From the NCBI GenBank assembly GCA_022575985.1, contig JAKSXM010000007.1:55768501-55832500 (forward strand): a DNA stretch of 64,000 nucleotides. The letters run 5' to 3'. Every line of letters starts with the position of its first letter. The stretch's first letter is position 1. The stretch is from Anagrus nilaparvatae. Its lineage: Eukaryota; Arthropoda; Insecta; Hymenoptera; Mymaridae. The notes under the pieces were generated by a model, which did not search any database, had not been told where the DNA came from, and saw only the letters and a program-made list of their open reading frames with translations. Shown in pieces: positions 43,066 through 54,764 of the stretch. The translations under genes were made by a program, and so were the position numbers.

Positions 43066-43844
43066 ACTCAAGAAAGAGTGATGGAAATCTTGCCTCTTTT
43101 TGACTTCCTTGGATTATTTTTCTCGTTGCTAAGTTTATTTATGTATGCAGCTTAATGAAATTATAAACAATAATAAACAGCCTAAAAATATTAAATGGTT
43201 ATGTTTGCATTTTAAAATTAAGATTTAAAAGTTATATTGGCATTTTTTAAAGAATCAAACAATTTATAGAATTAAATAATTTATTATTTTGTGATTAATA
43301 GAAATAATATAAATAATGTTAAAATCTTGAAGCAATTAATGTGGTTATTTTTTTTATTACAAAATATTATTATTATTATTATTATCATTGTTGTGGAAGA
43401 TTGGTCAAATGCAAGAAGTACACTGAGAAAATAAATTATAAGAAATTATTATAAATTCTGGTAAAAACTCCTATCTTTTTATAATAATTGAGGACTATGT
43501 TTCGATTTCTAGTAGAAAATCGCGAATATTTGTAATTTTCGCATCGTTGCCAACCATTTATTTGACAAAACAAAAAAATCATGTTACTCAATATTTTAAT
43601 TATTAAGGGATAAAAATTTTTGAAATAATAACAGCCTTTACGAGCAAATTTAATTAAGGGATAATTATATATTCTAATAAAATTTTACAAAAAAATAATA
43701 AAATTAGCTTTTTTTATATTTATCTCTTTTTAATTATGCAAAAATGATTTAAAATCCATTAACGCCGGCGCGATCAATCCATGGACGCTAGAATTTTTAC
43801 TTTAATAACAAAATGATCTTAATGGTCTACTTTACCTAGTAAAA
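43066..43844. other. Gene-free AT-rich interval
   Basis: An (ATT)n run near 43366-43388 and a CGCCGGCGCG patch at 43766-43775. Nothing else recognised. Confidence 0.35.
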
Positions 43845-43965
43845 AAGAAAAATGTATGTATAATTGCATGATTTTAATCAATAATATTTATTGCATATTG
43901 AAGTTTAAAGACCATTGTTTGAGGAACCTCAGTGCCAGCTAGTTGGCAGGGTATTTTTATAGATT
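43845..43965 (+). repeat. GGTTCCTC-family right-end fragment
   Basis: ATGTATGTATAATTGCATG, then GAGGAACCTCAGTGCCAGC and TAGTTGGCAGGG. It matches the right end of the copy at 24951-25690. Confidence 0.7.
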
Positions 43966-44023
43966 TTTTGGGCAAGGCGTCTTAATCAATCAGTGCATAA
44001 AATTCCTTTCATATATAAATGTG

Positions 44024-44450
44024 CACTGTAAAAAGTAACTTTCTTATATTAACAAAAAAATTAGAACATTTTCGAAAAATTAGTAAATTTTCAAAAAAAT
44101 TTGTAAATATTCGAAGAAAATCGTACATTTACTAAATTTAGTAGAATAACAAAAAATTCGAGTATTCTCGATTTTTTTTTGTGAATTCGCAAGAAAAATT
44201 GATAATTTACAATTTTTTTTCGAAAATTTACAAAAAATAGTTGTAAATTTCCGAAAAATATTTGTGAATTTGCAACTTTTTTCTTAAAATCACTAAAAAA
44301 AATCGAGAATTCTCGAACTTTTTGTTAATATACTAAATTTAGTAAATTTACGATTTTTATCGAATTTTTACAAAATTTTTTGAAAATTCACTAATTTTTC
44401 GAAAAAGTTCTATTTTTTTTGTAAATCTAAGAAAGTTACTTTTTACACTG
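44024..44450. mobile_element. CACTGTAAAAAG MITE, copy 2, uninterrupted
   Basis: Starts CACTGTAAAAAGTAACTTTC and ends GAAAGTTACTTTTTACACTG. 427 bp of AT-rich dyads (TTCGAAAAATTAG, TCGAGTATTCTCGA). This copy shows what the interrupted ones at 2140-2990 and 59934-63200 looked like before insertion. Confidence 0.85.
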
Positions 44451-44839
44451 TATATAACCACTATTAAAAAACTAACTTATTTTTAAGCTGAGCACATTAG
44501 TTACTAACATTACTTGTATATGGTTGGGGAAAAGGTCTTCTTGGGGAAAACTAAGTCCGGATCTTTCATCTTACAGAGTAAAAATAGAAATTAACAAGTA
44601 GCTACTAACAACCAATGGCATATGGTTATAAAAGAGCAAGGCGTCTCAAATTATATCTTGCCCTGGTCATATTAAACTTGTAGGCCTAATTCGAAAATAA
44701 AAGAATACATGATTAATAAACTATAATCTTATTTCAGAAATTTAGACAAAATTAAATATATTCAAGACAAGTTATAATTAAAGTTGTAGCGATAATTCAC
44801 GGTTATTCGGGTTCAGATTAGTGAAATATTGTGCCGTTT

Positions 44840-45140
44840 TAACTCGCTTAAACGTGCACGTTGAAAGGGATTTAGAACAATTCAGGATTAGGGACATAGA
44901 ATAATTCAAGTTTATGACTTGTAATAATTCGGTTTAAGGAAAGTAGAATATTTTCGATTTAGGGACTTAGAATAATACGGCATTAGATAGCCAGAATAAT
45001 TTGGGTTCAAAATATTAATATTTAGTAAAGGTGATAATTACTAATTATTAAAATAGCAAATTATATTGTAATGTTGCGTAACACTTATGCATTATACATA
45101 GCCCCCAACTGTAGTAAACATGTTCCATGTATAATAGGAA
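44840..45140. repeat. GGGACTTAGAATA tandem block with ACATGTTCCATG end
   Basis: Five or six diverged units of GGGACATAGAATAATTCAAG type (44890-45010), ending at AAACATGTTCCATGTATA (45118-45135). Same family as 39802-40080. Confidence 0.55.
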
Positions 45141-47715
45141 TATAATATAAAATATAATATAAGGATAATTTGTTTTTCCTATACTATTTTGCTGGAGGTT
45201 TCCAGATGACATCTTATCTATCATTGTATACTGTACTCAGGTACTGTTCCTCTGGCTCCAACAGATCCCGAGTAAGAATTATATTTTTACAGTAAAATAA
45301 AAATCATCTCACAATGTTTCAATAATAGGAATAAACGTTTTTATTTCTATTTTTTTTCTGTGTATTGAGGTATGACTGATACATTTATCTCAGCTCAATA
45401 TAGAAGCAATACAATTACACTAATAATATTTGTGGTACGAAACTTATCTAAACTTGCTTGAATTTTGAAATAAAGGCCAGTTCTATAAACTCAGATTGTT
45501 TAGCTTAAAATTTTTAGTAAAACTGTGTCTGTTTTTAATTTTGAGGAAAACAAGTTAACTGTGAACGTAAGCTGCAAACGTAGCTCATTGATGAACATAA
45601 TTTCTATTACATTTCACATGTGGCATACGCCTATTGCATTTTCTATGTTTTTAGAGGTTTTCGGAACTAATTCAAGAATATTTTTACGTATTACCTCGTT
45701 TTAGATTCAAATTTCGATTGCTATATAAAAATGTCTGTAAAATAAACGCTATTTTGGATTTAAAAACTCTGAAAGTGTGAAATAGAAAGCTCTAGGTTAA
45801 TTATCACCAAGAGGGTTAAAGTTAGAGAAATTTCTTTAATAAGAGTGACTCATCGTTTTTAAATAACTTACTTCCTATTTATCTTTCTTTAAAAATATAG
45901 TATTAGATAGTATGTCATACAAAATGAAAAATTTTAATGTACTAGGATAACCAAAAATATGATTGGAAGAGAGAATTCGCTTACATTGTAAATTTTAAAA
46001 GGCAAATAAGATTAACATTAAAACTATTTAGGAAATTTTTTATTTTTCAAGTTTTAAATTGATTGTAGGTTATGCTATTTTTAAGTTATAAGAGTTAATA
46101 ATTTAGCTAAATTTAGTGCAAATAATTACCTAATTGGTACGAAAAATAGTATTTTAAAATTCTCTAAACTGCTGGATAACAAAATTAGGTATTCAGGTAT
46201 AAAATAAATTTGCTTAGCTGAGGAAAGGCTGAGCATGCTTGAAAATATAAGCGTTCGGATTGATAATAATTTAAGTATTTTAAAACAAATTAATGCTTAA
46301 AAATTAATATACAGCAAATTTAAAAAAAAATCAGTTCAAAAATTTCTAATACTACCCTAACAGTTTATTATTACGTAGAAGATATGATTATATAAATGAA
46401 ATTTATTTTACAAATTAATTTAATTACAGTGCCACGATTTAAAATTTGAGATTCCTTGGAAATGAAAATTTTTACTTTGCAAAAATTGCAAACATGACTT
46501 TTTATTATTTTTTAATACAACAATATTTTTTTTTATTTCAAGCTTTTTACTTTTTTTTTGGTTCTTATGTCTTTAAATTTATGTGACCTCATAATCTTTT
46601 ATTATGCCGAATAAACCATTCAAATATAAATACCAATTCAAAACATAAAAAAAAAGTTAAGATATTAAAGAGTTCATCTTTTTTTTAGACATTAATGATT
46701 GACCATTTAATAAAAAATAAAACTTTTAATATGACTTAAAACTTATAAGTATACAGTAAAGTTGTTAAAAGTTTAAAAAAGAATCGCTCTATCTACTGAC
46801 CATACTCTATCTTTTATCTATATCTAGTTTCTTTTTTCTTTCTAAAAAAAAAAATAAGTAGTTTTAGAATTTTTTAAGCCTTCTGTTGTACTTTAAAATT
46901 AATTTCTTTTTTTATATGTTTAAAATTTATGAACTTATACTTTGTCAAATTTAAGTAATATTGCGATTTAACGAAAATAAAATTGAAATAAATTGACTAT
47001 TTTCGATTTTTTTTTTCTTTTTTTATAAAAACTCTATATTATGAAGCGAAAAAAAAGAATATTTTTTTATTTTCTTTCCTTTTATGTTTACATATTTTCA
47101 ATTAGAAAATAAATATTCATTGTTAGTTTTAAACCGCCTTATTCAGCATTCGAATCGTAGATATAGTTTAGAAATAGTCAAATATAGGAAAGTACTAAAC
47201 TTTACTTTCTTCAAAACTTAAAATAAACTTTTAGTTAAAGATATGTAGTCCTCAGGAGATATGTAAAGATATGGTAAAGCAAGATCAGATACACGATTAT
47301 GACCTTGTTCTAGAAATTATTTTAAAGTATGTAAATATTTGCCGGCAGTTAAACATAATTTTACTTACACAACTTGTTAAATTTTTAATATTATAATCTT
47401 TTTCTTTTTAAATCTAAAATTTATATATTAATTTTACCTTATTTTAGCTTCAACAATTTTAGCTTATTTTAATTTTTGTTTAACTTAAAGTATTACTGAA
47501 AAAAAATTAGACTCCAAAAACTTTATGCGAATTATCAGTTTTTAACAAATTTTAAAGTCTTTAACAATTTCTTAATTTAATTATCTAAGACTAATAATGT
47601 TTACTAATATATTTAGCAAAAAAAAATTTATAAGAAAAAAGTTTTACAAAGCAATCGTTATTTAATCATTAAATATTTATTATCAGTATGATTCATTAAT
47701 CGGAAAATTCTTTCA
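45141..47715. other. Gene-free AT-rich interval
   Basis: About 2.6 kb with no frame showing a recognisable domain and no clear repeat ends. Confidence 0.4.
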
Positions 47716-47997
47716 AATTTCGCTGCTTTAACATAAAAGCTCTAAAAAACATAATAAGAGACATTCTTATATAAAATTTCCCACGAAATCCAAATTTTTT
47801 GTCAGATTTTCAATTGGTTCCGTCACTTTGCGGGAAATTTGAAATGTGTAAAAAATGAAACTTTTAAGACCAGATTTTTTGATCTAGTTTTTTAAGAAAG
47901 CAAAAAAACAAAACAAAAATTTTACCAAAAAAAGTATCCTAAAAGAAAAAATTTTTGATTACCTCAGATACAGAATTGGTTTGTCTGCTGGTGAGAT

Positions 47998-49167
47998 ATA
48001 AATGCTAGTCATAGTGATATTGTATAGAGGGCACATTATACTATGCTGCACATAAGTGAAAATGTCCACACTTAAAATAAAATAGCGCTATATCTATCTC
48101 TCTCTAAACTTCTTAATTTATACGACACCGCTAGAGTGTTGTAAGCGCACGCTAATAAATTTAAAAATTTAAAATTTTTTATTAATGCAGAAATATTGTA
48201 TTTTATTTATATTTTGTTTATTTCATTTTATTTTATTTTATTTTATTATATTATTATATTATATTTTATTATTTGCAGATTAATTTTATTAAATAAGAAT
48301 AAAAAAATTAAGCATTATTTTAATTATGAATTATTTTTGGGTTCTTGGGAACAATATTTGAAGATGACAGCAATGAAAATGTTTTGACTTATAGGTTTTC
48401 TCAAGACCATGTGGAAACACTCTTCTCAAAAATTAGGCTTATGAATGGCCATTCTAGAAATCCAACTACAGTTCAATACAAATCGGGTTTTAGAAAATTA
48501 GTTCTGAAATTCATTGACGTCTTGCCGTCAAAGTCTGCCAATTGTAAAGAACATTCTGATAGTGCGGAATTGAAAAAAGCTCCTACTACCATTAAAAAGA
48601 CTATTAAAAGGAAATTTTCTAAAAAATGGAAACGTTTTGATATAGAAAATTTACTGGATAAGAATTACATGCTATTTGAACACAACTATTCTAAGAAAAG
48701 TGTAGATTCTGTTAAGATGGACAAATTAATTCAAGACGTGTACATGTATATAGCAGGAAATGTTTTTAAAAGATTAAGAAAAAGATTTTACCACTTATAT
48801 CAAAAACCGCGTTTTTCGTATCTGAGCTACCCAAAATTTTAAAAATAACTTTTTAGGTAAATAAAAAAAAATGTTTTCAAAAAACCAATTTTAATTTTTT
48901 AATTTTTTTATTTTGTTTAAAAAAAAAAATTATTTAAATTTATTTTGATATACTTCTTCTCTACACTAAAAAATTTTTTTATTCAAATTCTCTATTTTAA
49001 TTTTAAATATATGAACGCGCGCAATCAAAGCTCTAGCGGCGTCGCCTGAACTAAGCAGTTTAGAGAGAGATAGATGTTGCGCTATAGCACCTTTCTCTCT
49101 CTTAAGAAGACCCACGTAATTATAATGGGATGTTTCCTCTATACAATATCTCTATGATGCTAGTACA
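47998..49167. repeat. ~165-bp inverted arms flanking the transposase remnant
   Basis: The left arm 47998-48160 (ATATTGTATAGAGG; CTATATCTATCTCTCTCTAA; CACCGCTAGAG) is mirrored by the right arm 49010-49167 (CTCTAGCGGCG; TTAGAGAGAGATAGATG; CCTCTATACAATAT). They could be the true terminal repeats of the P-like element. Confidence 0.7.
48345..48842 (+). pseudogene. P-element/THAP9-type transposase, C-terminal fragment
   Basis: A 165-residue frame. The segment YRFSQDHVETLFSKIRLMNG then HSRNPTTVQYKSGFRKLV (near residues 17-54) matches the conserved Y.FSQDH.E.FF..IR...G...NPT..QF...%+.L block of P-element and THAP9-type transposases. The rest (KRKFSKKWKRFDIENLLDK, VYMYIAGNVFKRLRKRF) is consistent with their C-terminal region, where YIAGYV is common. 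The THAP DNA-binding domain, GTP-binding part and most of the RNase-H-like fold are missing. The ATG is probably internal. Flanked by long inverted arms. Confidence 0.85.
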
Positions 49168-49499
49168 TGAAACATATTCACTAGATTTCATGCGCATGCG
49201 CAACTCAAAAACATTGTTGACTATGGCATCGAATAGCCAGGGAAATTTCCTATCAGGACCTTTGCAGAAAAAATTTTTTACAATATAGTAAGCGTTTAGG
49301 AGAATTTATAATAATTCTTGCGTTCTTAAAACTTAGAAAAATCAAAAATACATAAAAAACTAAAATGGCTACACAAAATTAATGACAATATCTAGGAAGC
49401 TGAAAATTGGCCTGATAACTTATTTCTTATAGTACTTTAAGAGAATAATATTTTGGAACCGATTTTGTATCTTGGAACCATTTTTTAGAATTTTTTCCT

Positions 49500-49855
49500 T
49501 CATTTTTTGATATATGAAATCGGTTATTTTCTACTCAAAAACGACTGGATGAAATAAATTTTTGCTTTCTGCTATTGCAACTAGATCAAATTTAGAAAAT
49601 TTTTATCCAGAGCTTTTTTTAATTCATCGATTAGGCTCTGACATTTGCAGGATACAAACTTTCCGAACATGTATACATACCTACACACACCAAGGCAATA
49701 TAAGCATTTAGAGACATCGAAATGACCTAGGGATCAAGTTTCTACATGAATTGGATATTTTTAGCACTTTTTCATTTTTTGACCTGACAAACTTATAAGG
49801 GATGATTTTATCTCTGTATTGGATACATATGGTGATCGTGCCTAAAATTAATAAA
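49500..49855 (-). mobile_element. Fragment of the zinc-finger-carrying hairpin repeat, minus orientation
   Basis: Contains ACCAAGGCAATATAAGCATT (49689-49708), ATGACCTAGGG and TGGTGATCGTGCCTAAAAT. These match 54740-54905 and, in reverse, 15600-15800. No zinc-finger part and no GCGAAGC end. Confidence 0.65.
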
Positions 49856-49859
49856 AATA

Positions 49860-50380
49860 TGTTAATAAACATATTTAATTTAATTTTTTATTAAAAAAAA
49901 TAATCTTTCTAAAAAAAATAAACTATTAAATTTAGAGAGTTGAAAGAAAATATTTTTATTACATATTTTTATTTATTAAATTCTGCTAACTAAGAAAATA
50001 TAACAATTAATTTTTCTTTTAACTTATTTCATTGTTCTACGTTACATTTTAATTATCATTTTCTTTATCTTACTAAATTAGTTTTATTAATTTATTTTAC
50101 AAAATTTAATTTAAATTAATAATAATTTTATTACTTTAGAAATAGAAATCCTGTATTATGTATAGAAAAGAAAGCTTATAAAAGATAAAATGAAATATAA
50201 AAGAAAATAAAATATTAATCATTGTCTTCGTAAGTTAACTCAAACTTAACTTATATATTTTACAAGAATTAAAAGAAAGAAATAACTGTCACGATGAAAC
50301 TAATGGGAAGTTTCGTAAAAATGTATAATTTATATATCACAGTGCTGAGTAGCGGTGACTATGTATATGTCGTAGCTCCA
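49860..50380. other. Gene-free AT-rich interval
   Basis: A/T-rich with no recognised feature. Confidence 0.35.
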
Positions 50381-50389
50381 TAGAATAAT

Positions 50390-50970
50390 CGGTTTTCATA
50401 GGCTATAAGCCGGTCCATATTGTAAAAATGCTCGAGCTAGCATATTTCTCTATGAAGCTGAGGGCTTCAGCTTTAAAGCCTATAAGCCAAAAACACATAT
50501 TAGCAATTAAAAAACATTAGATAATAACTTTGACAAAATTGGAATATTTATCAAATTATTTTATTATTTCTAATTTTAAACAACGACAAACCAAAATATA
50601 TATATATACTATATTATTCTATATTAAAAAACATAAAATTATAATAATTTATTATTATTATTACTGTATATATTATAATTCTTGTTGACAATGATTATTT
50701 AAAATAAATTTAATAATGCAAATAAAATTACAAGATACAAATAAATAATTTACGACATAATAATATTAGTAAATTTATTTTATTTAGAATTCAGAATTAA
50801 AGACATAATAATATTAGTATATTTATTTTATTTAAAATTAAGAGTCTCAAAACTTTGATATTTGTCTCTCAAGCTATCGACTTTCAGCTTTATACGCTAA
50901 AAGCCTTCATACAGAATTGCACTAGCTCGAGCATTTTTAATGCATGGGCCGGCTTATATTTATTATATTT
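50390..50970. mobile_element. Inverted-repeat element with AAGCCGG ends
   Basis: The left arm (50402-50490: ATAAGCCGGTCCAT, AAAATGCTCGAGCTAGC, AGGGCTTCAGCTTTAAAGCC) pairs with the right arm (50872-50962: CGACTTTCAGCTTTATACGC, GCTCGAGCATTTTTAATG, GGGCCGGCTTAT). The spacer of ~380 bp is AT-rich with a duplicated GACATAATAATATTAGTA block (50753, 50802). Non-coding. Confidence 0.7.
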
Positions 50971-50979
50971 ATATTTATA

Positions 50980-51840
50980 TTTAATAAATATAAATACGGC
51001 TTATATTTATTTTGAGTTCGATGCCTTGAATTTAAAAAATACTGATTGCACTGTGTTTTTCCAAAATTTATCCAAATTTTTTCGAAAAATTTTTTTATTA
51101 AAGAATTTAAAATTAAATTCTATCATTTTCAAATGCTTCAAAATATTCTTTTCTTCTACGTAATCCTGAAAATTGTGGACAATATTTGATATTCTATTAT
51201 CTATGTTATTAAGTTTGGCTGAAGTTGGTCTTTTAATTTTTTGGCGGCCATTTATTGTTTAGAAGTGTTAATGGCAATTCAGAATTTTAAAGAACAGAAA
51301 CGTTTTTTTTCAAACCAATTATTATAGGTTCCAGAATTTTTTTATTTTATAAAAATATTTTAAAGAAAATCTGTACAAATTGGAGTAAGTAATTTTAAGA
51401 AGAGCATTTCAAAAAAAGAATTAAGTCCAAAATGAAAACACAAAGGTTTGGATAAGTTTTCCCTACAAGTATGTTAAATCTATTATGCCATCCTTCAAAA
51501 AGCATTATTCGTTCTTGACGTATTGGCCTTGTTAGTCTCTCATTATACGAATAGGAGATTCTTCTGGATGTTCCTCTGCATACATTTTCATACTATATAA
51601 TAACAGTTTTTAAGGCTATTAATACTTCCGCTCTTTCAGGAGCGTGTGGGTGATCTTCAGGATCGCAAAATTTTTTAACCGTGATATTGCTTCCGATACT
51701 TGAAATAACAATAAGTGCATCGCATTCAGATTGTAACCTGTACCTCCAATATGAAGCATTTTTTAATCCATTTCAATGTTTTGCGTTTAAAAAGCCATCC
51801 AAATGTATACAATTTTTTTTTCTATTGACTGTAAATTCAG
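50980..51840. other. Gene-free interval
   Basis: A 98-codon frame at 51681 and its neighbours overlap the next MITE and have no domain. 51480-51720 is of more mixed composition but unrecognised. Confidence 0.35.
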
Positions 51841-51843
51841 CCA

Positions 51844-52196
51844 CACTGAAAAAAAAATCCGCTTGCCGCAAGCGGACAATCCGCTTACGGCAAGCGGAAT
51901 TCCGCTTGCGGCTAGCGGAATTCCGCTTGTGGCTAGCGGAATTTTTTTTTCTTTGCAAACAATTGCAAATGACTTGAAACGTAAAGAAAATTAAAAAAAA
52001 ACATTTTTTCTTTTCTTTTTCCAAAATTTTCTCAAATCTCGTCATACCGAAATACGCATATCCCAAGTAAGCGGGAAAAAATTTTTTTTTTAATTTTCTT
52101 TACGTTTCAAGTCATTTGCAATCGTTTGACGAGAAAAAAAATTCCGCTTGCTACAAGCGGAATTCCGCTTGCCGCAAGCGGATTTTTTTTTCAGTG
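51844..52196. mobile_element. MITE with repeated CCGCTTG palindromes
   Basis: The ends CACTGAAAAAAAAATCCGCT and its complement (through 52196) frame arms filled with GCTTGCCGCAAGC-type palindromes: four to five in the left arm, two in the right arm. The block ACTTGAAACGTAAAGAAAA (51973-51991) pairs with TTTCTTTACGTTTCAAGT (52098-52115). Relative at 33741-34338. Overlapping short frames are artefacts. Confidence 0.85.
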
Positions 52197-52599
52197 CATA
52201 TTTTTATTTTTTTATACAAAAAATTTCTTTCGATAAATTTATTATGAAATAAAATAAATTTTCTTTAATAAAATGAATACAAAAAACTACACACGTAACC
52301 TAAATATTGTTTATAAACAAATAAAATTTTATAAATATAACATGAATTATACTGCGTAAAAGAAACGATGCTTTTTTTAAATATTTTTTTAAATTTAATA
52401 TTAATAATTTTGATTGGATATTATTATTTTGAGATATATATAATTTGGATATTGAATGTATTTTGATATTTTAAATTTGGATATTTAATGCATTCGGATA
52501 TTTTATGAATACAGATATTTTAAATTTGAATATGTTGGTTTGGATATTTTGTCCCCCAACCCTGTGTTTGGTATGTAAAAATATGGTTACTGGCCAATT

Positions 52600-52775
52600 T
52601 TTAAGGCTCTAGGTGGCTTGATATCGAATTTTGACTTCTCTTAGTATATCTAAGATGTGATCTGCAGTTCATGTTGCTATCAAGAATGACCCCAAAGGTC
52701 TTAACTACTAAAACAAAAGGGATAGTAATGCCAGTAATATCTTTTCTAGGAAAAATCTTTTTATCTAATTAAATT
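52600..52775 (-). pseudogene. Non-LTR retrotransposon RT fragment (second locus)
   Basis: The minus-strand frame reads KDITGITIPFVLVVKTFGVI then LDSNMNCRSHLRYTKR. The K.LGV.LD..L.W..H motif lies downstream of the catalytic core in Jockey/R1-type reverse transcriptases. A stop precedes it by a few codons. It covers a different part of RT than the 11420-11824 fragment, so the two could come from one family. Only ~50 residues remain. Confidence 0.7.
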
Positions 52776-52839
52776 TGCGGTTGATGAAAGTGTTGATCAA
52801 ATCGTCTTGGTTGGTTGATCAAATGACCTGGGGACCAAA

Positions 52840-54347
52840 GGACCCCGCACAAAAGGATAGGAAATGGCCGTTCGGTCGAATTGGCTGAATTTTGGATATG
52901 TTATAGATTTCATCATTCTGAACAAAAGTCTCAATGGGCACAAAGCTCAAAAGTCCCAACTTTGGCTGCTACGGAGCTTGAAAGCTCCAAAGCTCCATCA
53001 TAACAAAATTCCTCAAAAACCTTTTTTCTTTTATTTTTAAAGTATATCTTTATATTTTTGAGGTCGCTGACTTCGAATCTGACGTCAGATTGACAAGATT
53101 GTCAATTGACAGCTGTCAATTAGCTGTCAAAGCTGTAAATCACCATGTAAAACTTTATAGATTAGCTGGTATTTATGTTTTTGAGGTCACCGATTTCGAA
53201 TTTGATATCAGATTGACAAGATTATTAATTGACAGCTGTCAATTAGCTGTCAATTAGCCAAAAAAAATAATAATATAACAATAGATTTTAAAAAGATCTT
53301 TTGATTCTAATGTCACTTATTATGAATTTGTTATTGAATTGACAATGTTAACATTTGACAGCTGTCAATTAGCTTGCTAAAAAAAAACTTTACATTTTAA
53401 AGGGAATAAATATTTTTGAGGTTACTGACTATCAATTAGATAACAATTTGAAAAAAGTTGACATAAAAAGTGATTAATCAGCCATGCATTATATTTTGTA
53501 GGTTAAAAACCTTTCTACAATACCATATGTTTCTTATTAATTATTTTAACTTTTATTTGACAGCTGCCAACTGTCAAATTCTTTTACACAGGGATCAGTA
53601 TCCGTCACGTCCACGTCGTTGGTCCTGGGTAAAGCTAAAAACGGATATTTATGACTAAAAAAGTTATTTGACTTTCATGGGCTATTTAAATTGACAGCGG
53701 TCAACTGTCAACTTTGCCTAGTATGATATAATATAATATTTAACAATTGGTGATTTCAGAAACATAAAATCCTTTTAAAATCTATAGTTATATTATTTTT
53801 TTTTGGCTATTTGAAAGTTAATTGACAGCTGCCAACTATCAATAATCTTAATTTGACATCAGATTTGAAATCAGCAATCTCAAAAACATAAATCTCGGCT
53901 AATCTATAAAGTTTTCTACGATATTTTAGAGTTTTGACAGTTAATTGACAGCTGTCAATTAATAATCTTGTCAATCTGATATCAAATTCGAAATCGGTGA
54001 CCTCAAAAACATAAATACCAGCTAATCTATAAAGTTTTACATGGTGATTTACAGCTTTGACAGCTAATTGACAGCTGTCAATTGACAATCTTGTCAATCT
54101 GACGTCAGATTCGAAGTCAGCGACCTCAAAAATATAAAGATATACTTTAAAAATAAAAGAAAAAAGGTTTTTGAGGAATTTTGTTATGATGGAGCTTTGG
54201 AGCTTTCAAGCTCCGTAGCAGCCAAAGTTGGGACTTTTGAGCTTTGTGCCCATTGAGACTTTTGATCAGAATGATGAAATCTATAACATATCCAAATTTC
54301 AGCCAATTTGACCGAACGGCCATTTCCTATCCTTTTGTGCGGGGTCC
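52840..54347. mobile_element. ~1.5-kb foldback with GGACCCCGCAC ends and TGACAGCTGTCA arrays
   Basis: The outer arms GGACCCCGCACAAAAGGATA (52840-52859) and their complement (54328-54347) stay highly similar inward to about 53330/53770. The arms contain ~124-bp tandem units, each with TTGACAGCTGTCAATT and GAGGTC-ACTGA/GATTTCG blocks. The 12-base palindrome TGACAGCTGTCA or a near match recurs at about 53109, 53230, 53358, 53559, 53692, 53822, 53946 and 54068. The central ~60 bases (53580-53640) are unique. No target duplication is evident. No transposase. Confidence 0.8.
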
Positions 54348-54764
54348 TTTCTCCATAAATTGGAAAATTTAAAGACTTTTTTGTTTTTTAACCAAATGAA
54401 CTTTTAAGACACGATTTCATTTATGTATTACATACATAGGGTGACCGTTCCTAAAAAATAAATTTTAATTAATTTAGTTATTGTCGGTCATTAACCATAT
54501 TTTGGATGTATTAAATTCAAAACCAATTCATTTTTCACCATTTTTATCATTTTTTCATAATTTTTTTTAATATCCGAAATCAGTTTTTAGGAAATTTCTC
54601 TGCAAGGACTTGATGAAATTACTTGAAATTAAAAACTCTGCAACTAGATCTGATTTCAAAAAATTTGGTCTAAGGGATTTTTGATTCATCGAGTAGGTTC
54701 TGAGATCTTGAGGATACACTTTCTCGAACATACATTCCTACACACACCAAGGCAATATAAGCAT

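Larger units (their letters stand above)
47716..49470. mobile_element. P-like transposon relic with transposase segment, both ends lost
   Basis: The left part (47716-47870: GCTGCTTTAACATAAAAGCTC, CGAAATCCAAATTTTTTGTC) and the right part (49186-49470: GCGCATGCGCAACTC, ATAGCCAGGGAAATTTCC, AAAATGGCT) match 7367-7500 and 7676-7950 of the deletion derivative at 7144-8007. The outer ~200 bp with the terminal repeats are missing on both sides. The middle carries the inverted arms and the transposase remnant. It may be one element, or a P-like element nested in the other family. Confidence 0.65.

Noticed and set aside
48196..48387. 63-codon frame upstream of the P-like transposase as its N-terminal part
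   Set aside because: It is an F/I/Y-rich translation of TTTTATTTTATT repeats in another frame, without THAP-domain residues.
51681..52066. Frames with RLRQAEFRLRLAEF- or SASHKRNSASRKR-like repeats
   Set aside because: They are translations of the CCGCTTG palindrome array in a MITE, open in several frames at once.
53470..53658. 62-codon frame ending RPRRWSWVKLKTDIYD
   Set aside because: It crosses the centre of the 1.5-kb palindrome and has no domain. Only the 38-base core with splice-like borders was kept, as a weak finding.
53807..54097. 96-codon minus-strand frame with repeated SCQLAVKAV-like units
   Set aside because: It follows from the ~124-bp tandem units (TTGACAGCTGTCAATT) of the palindrome.
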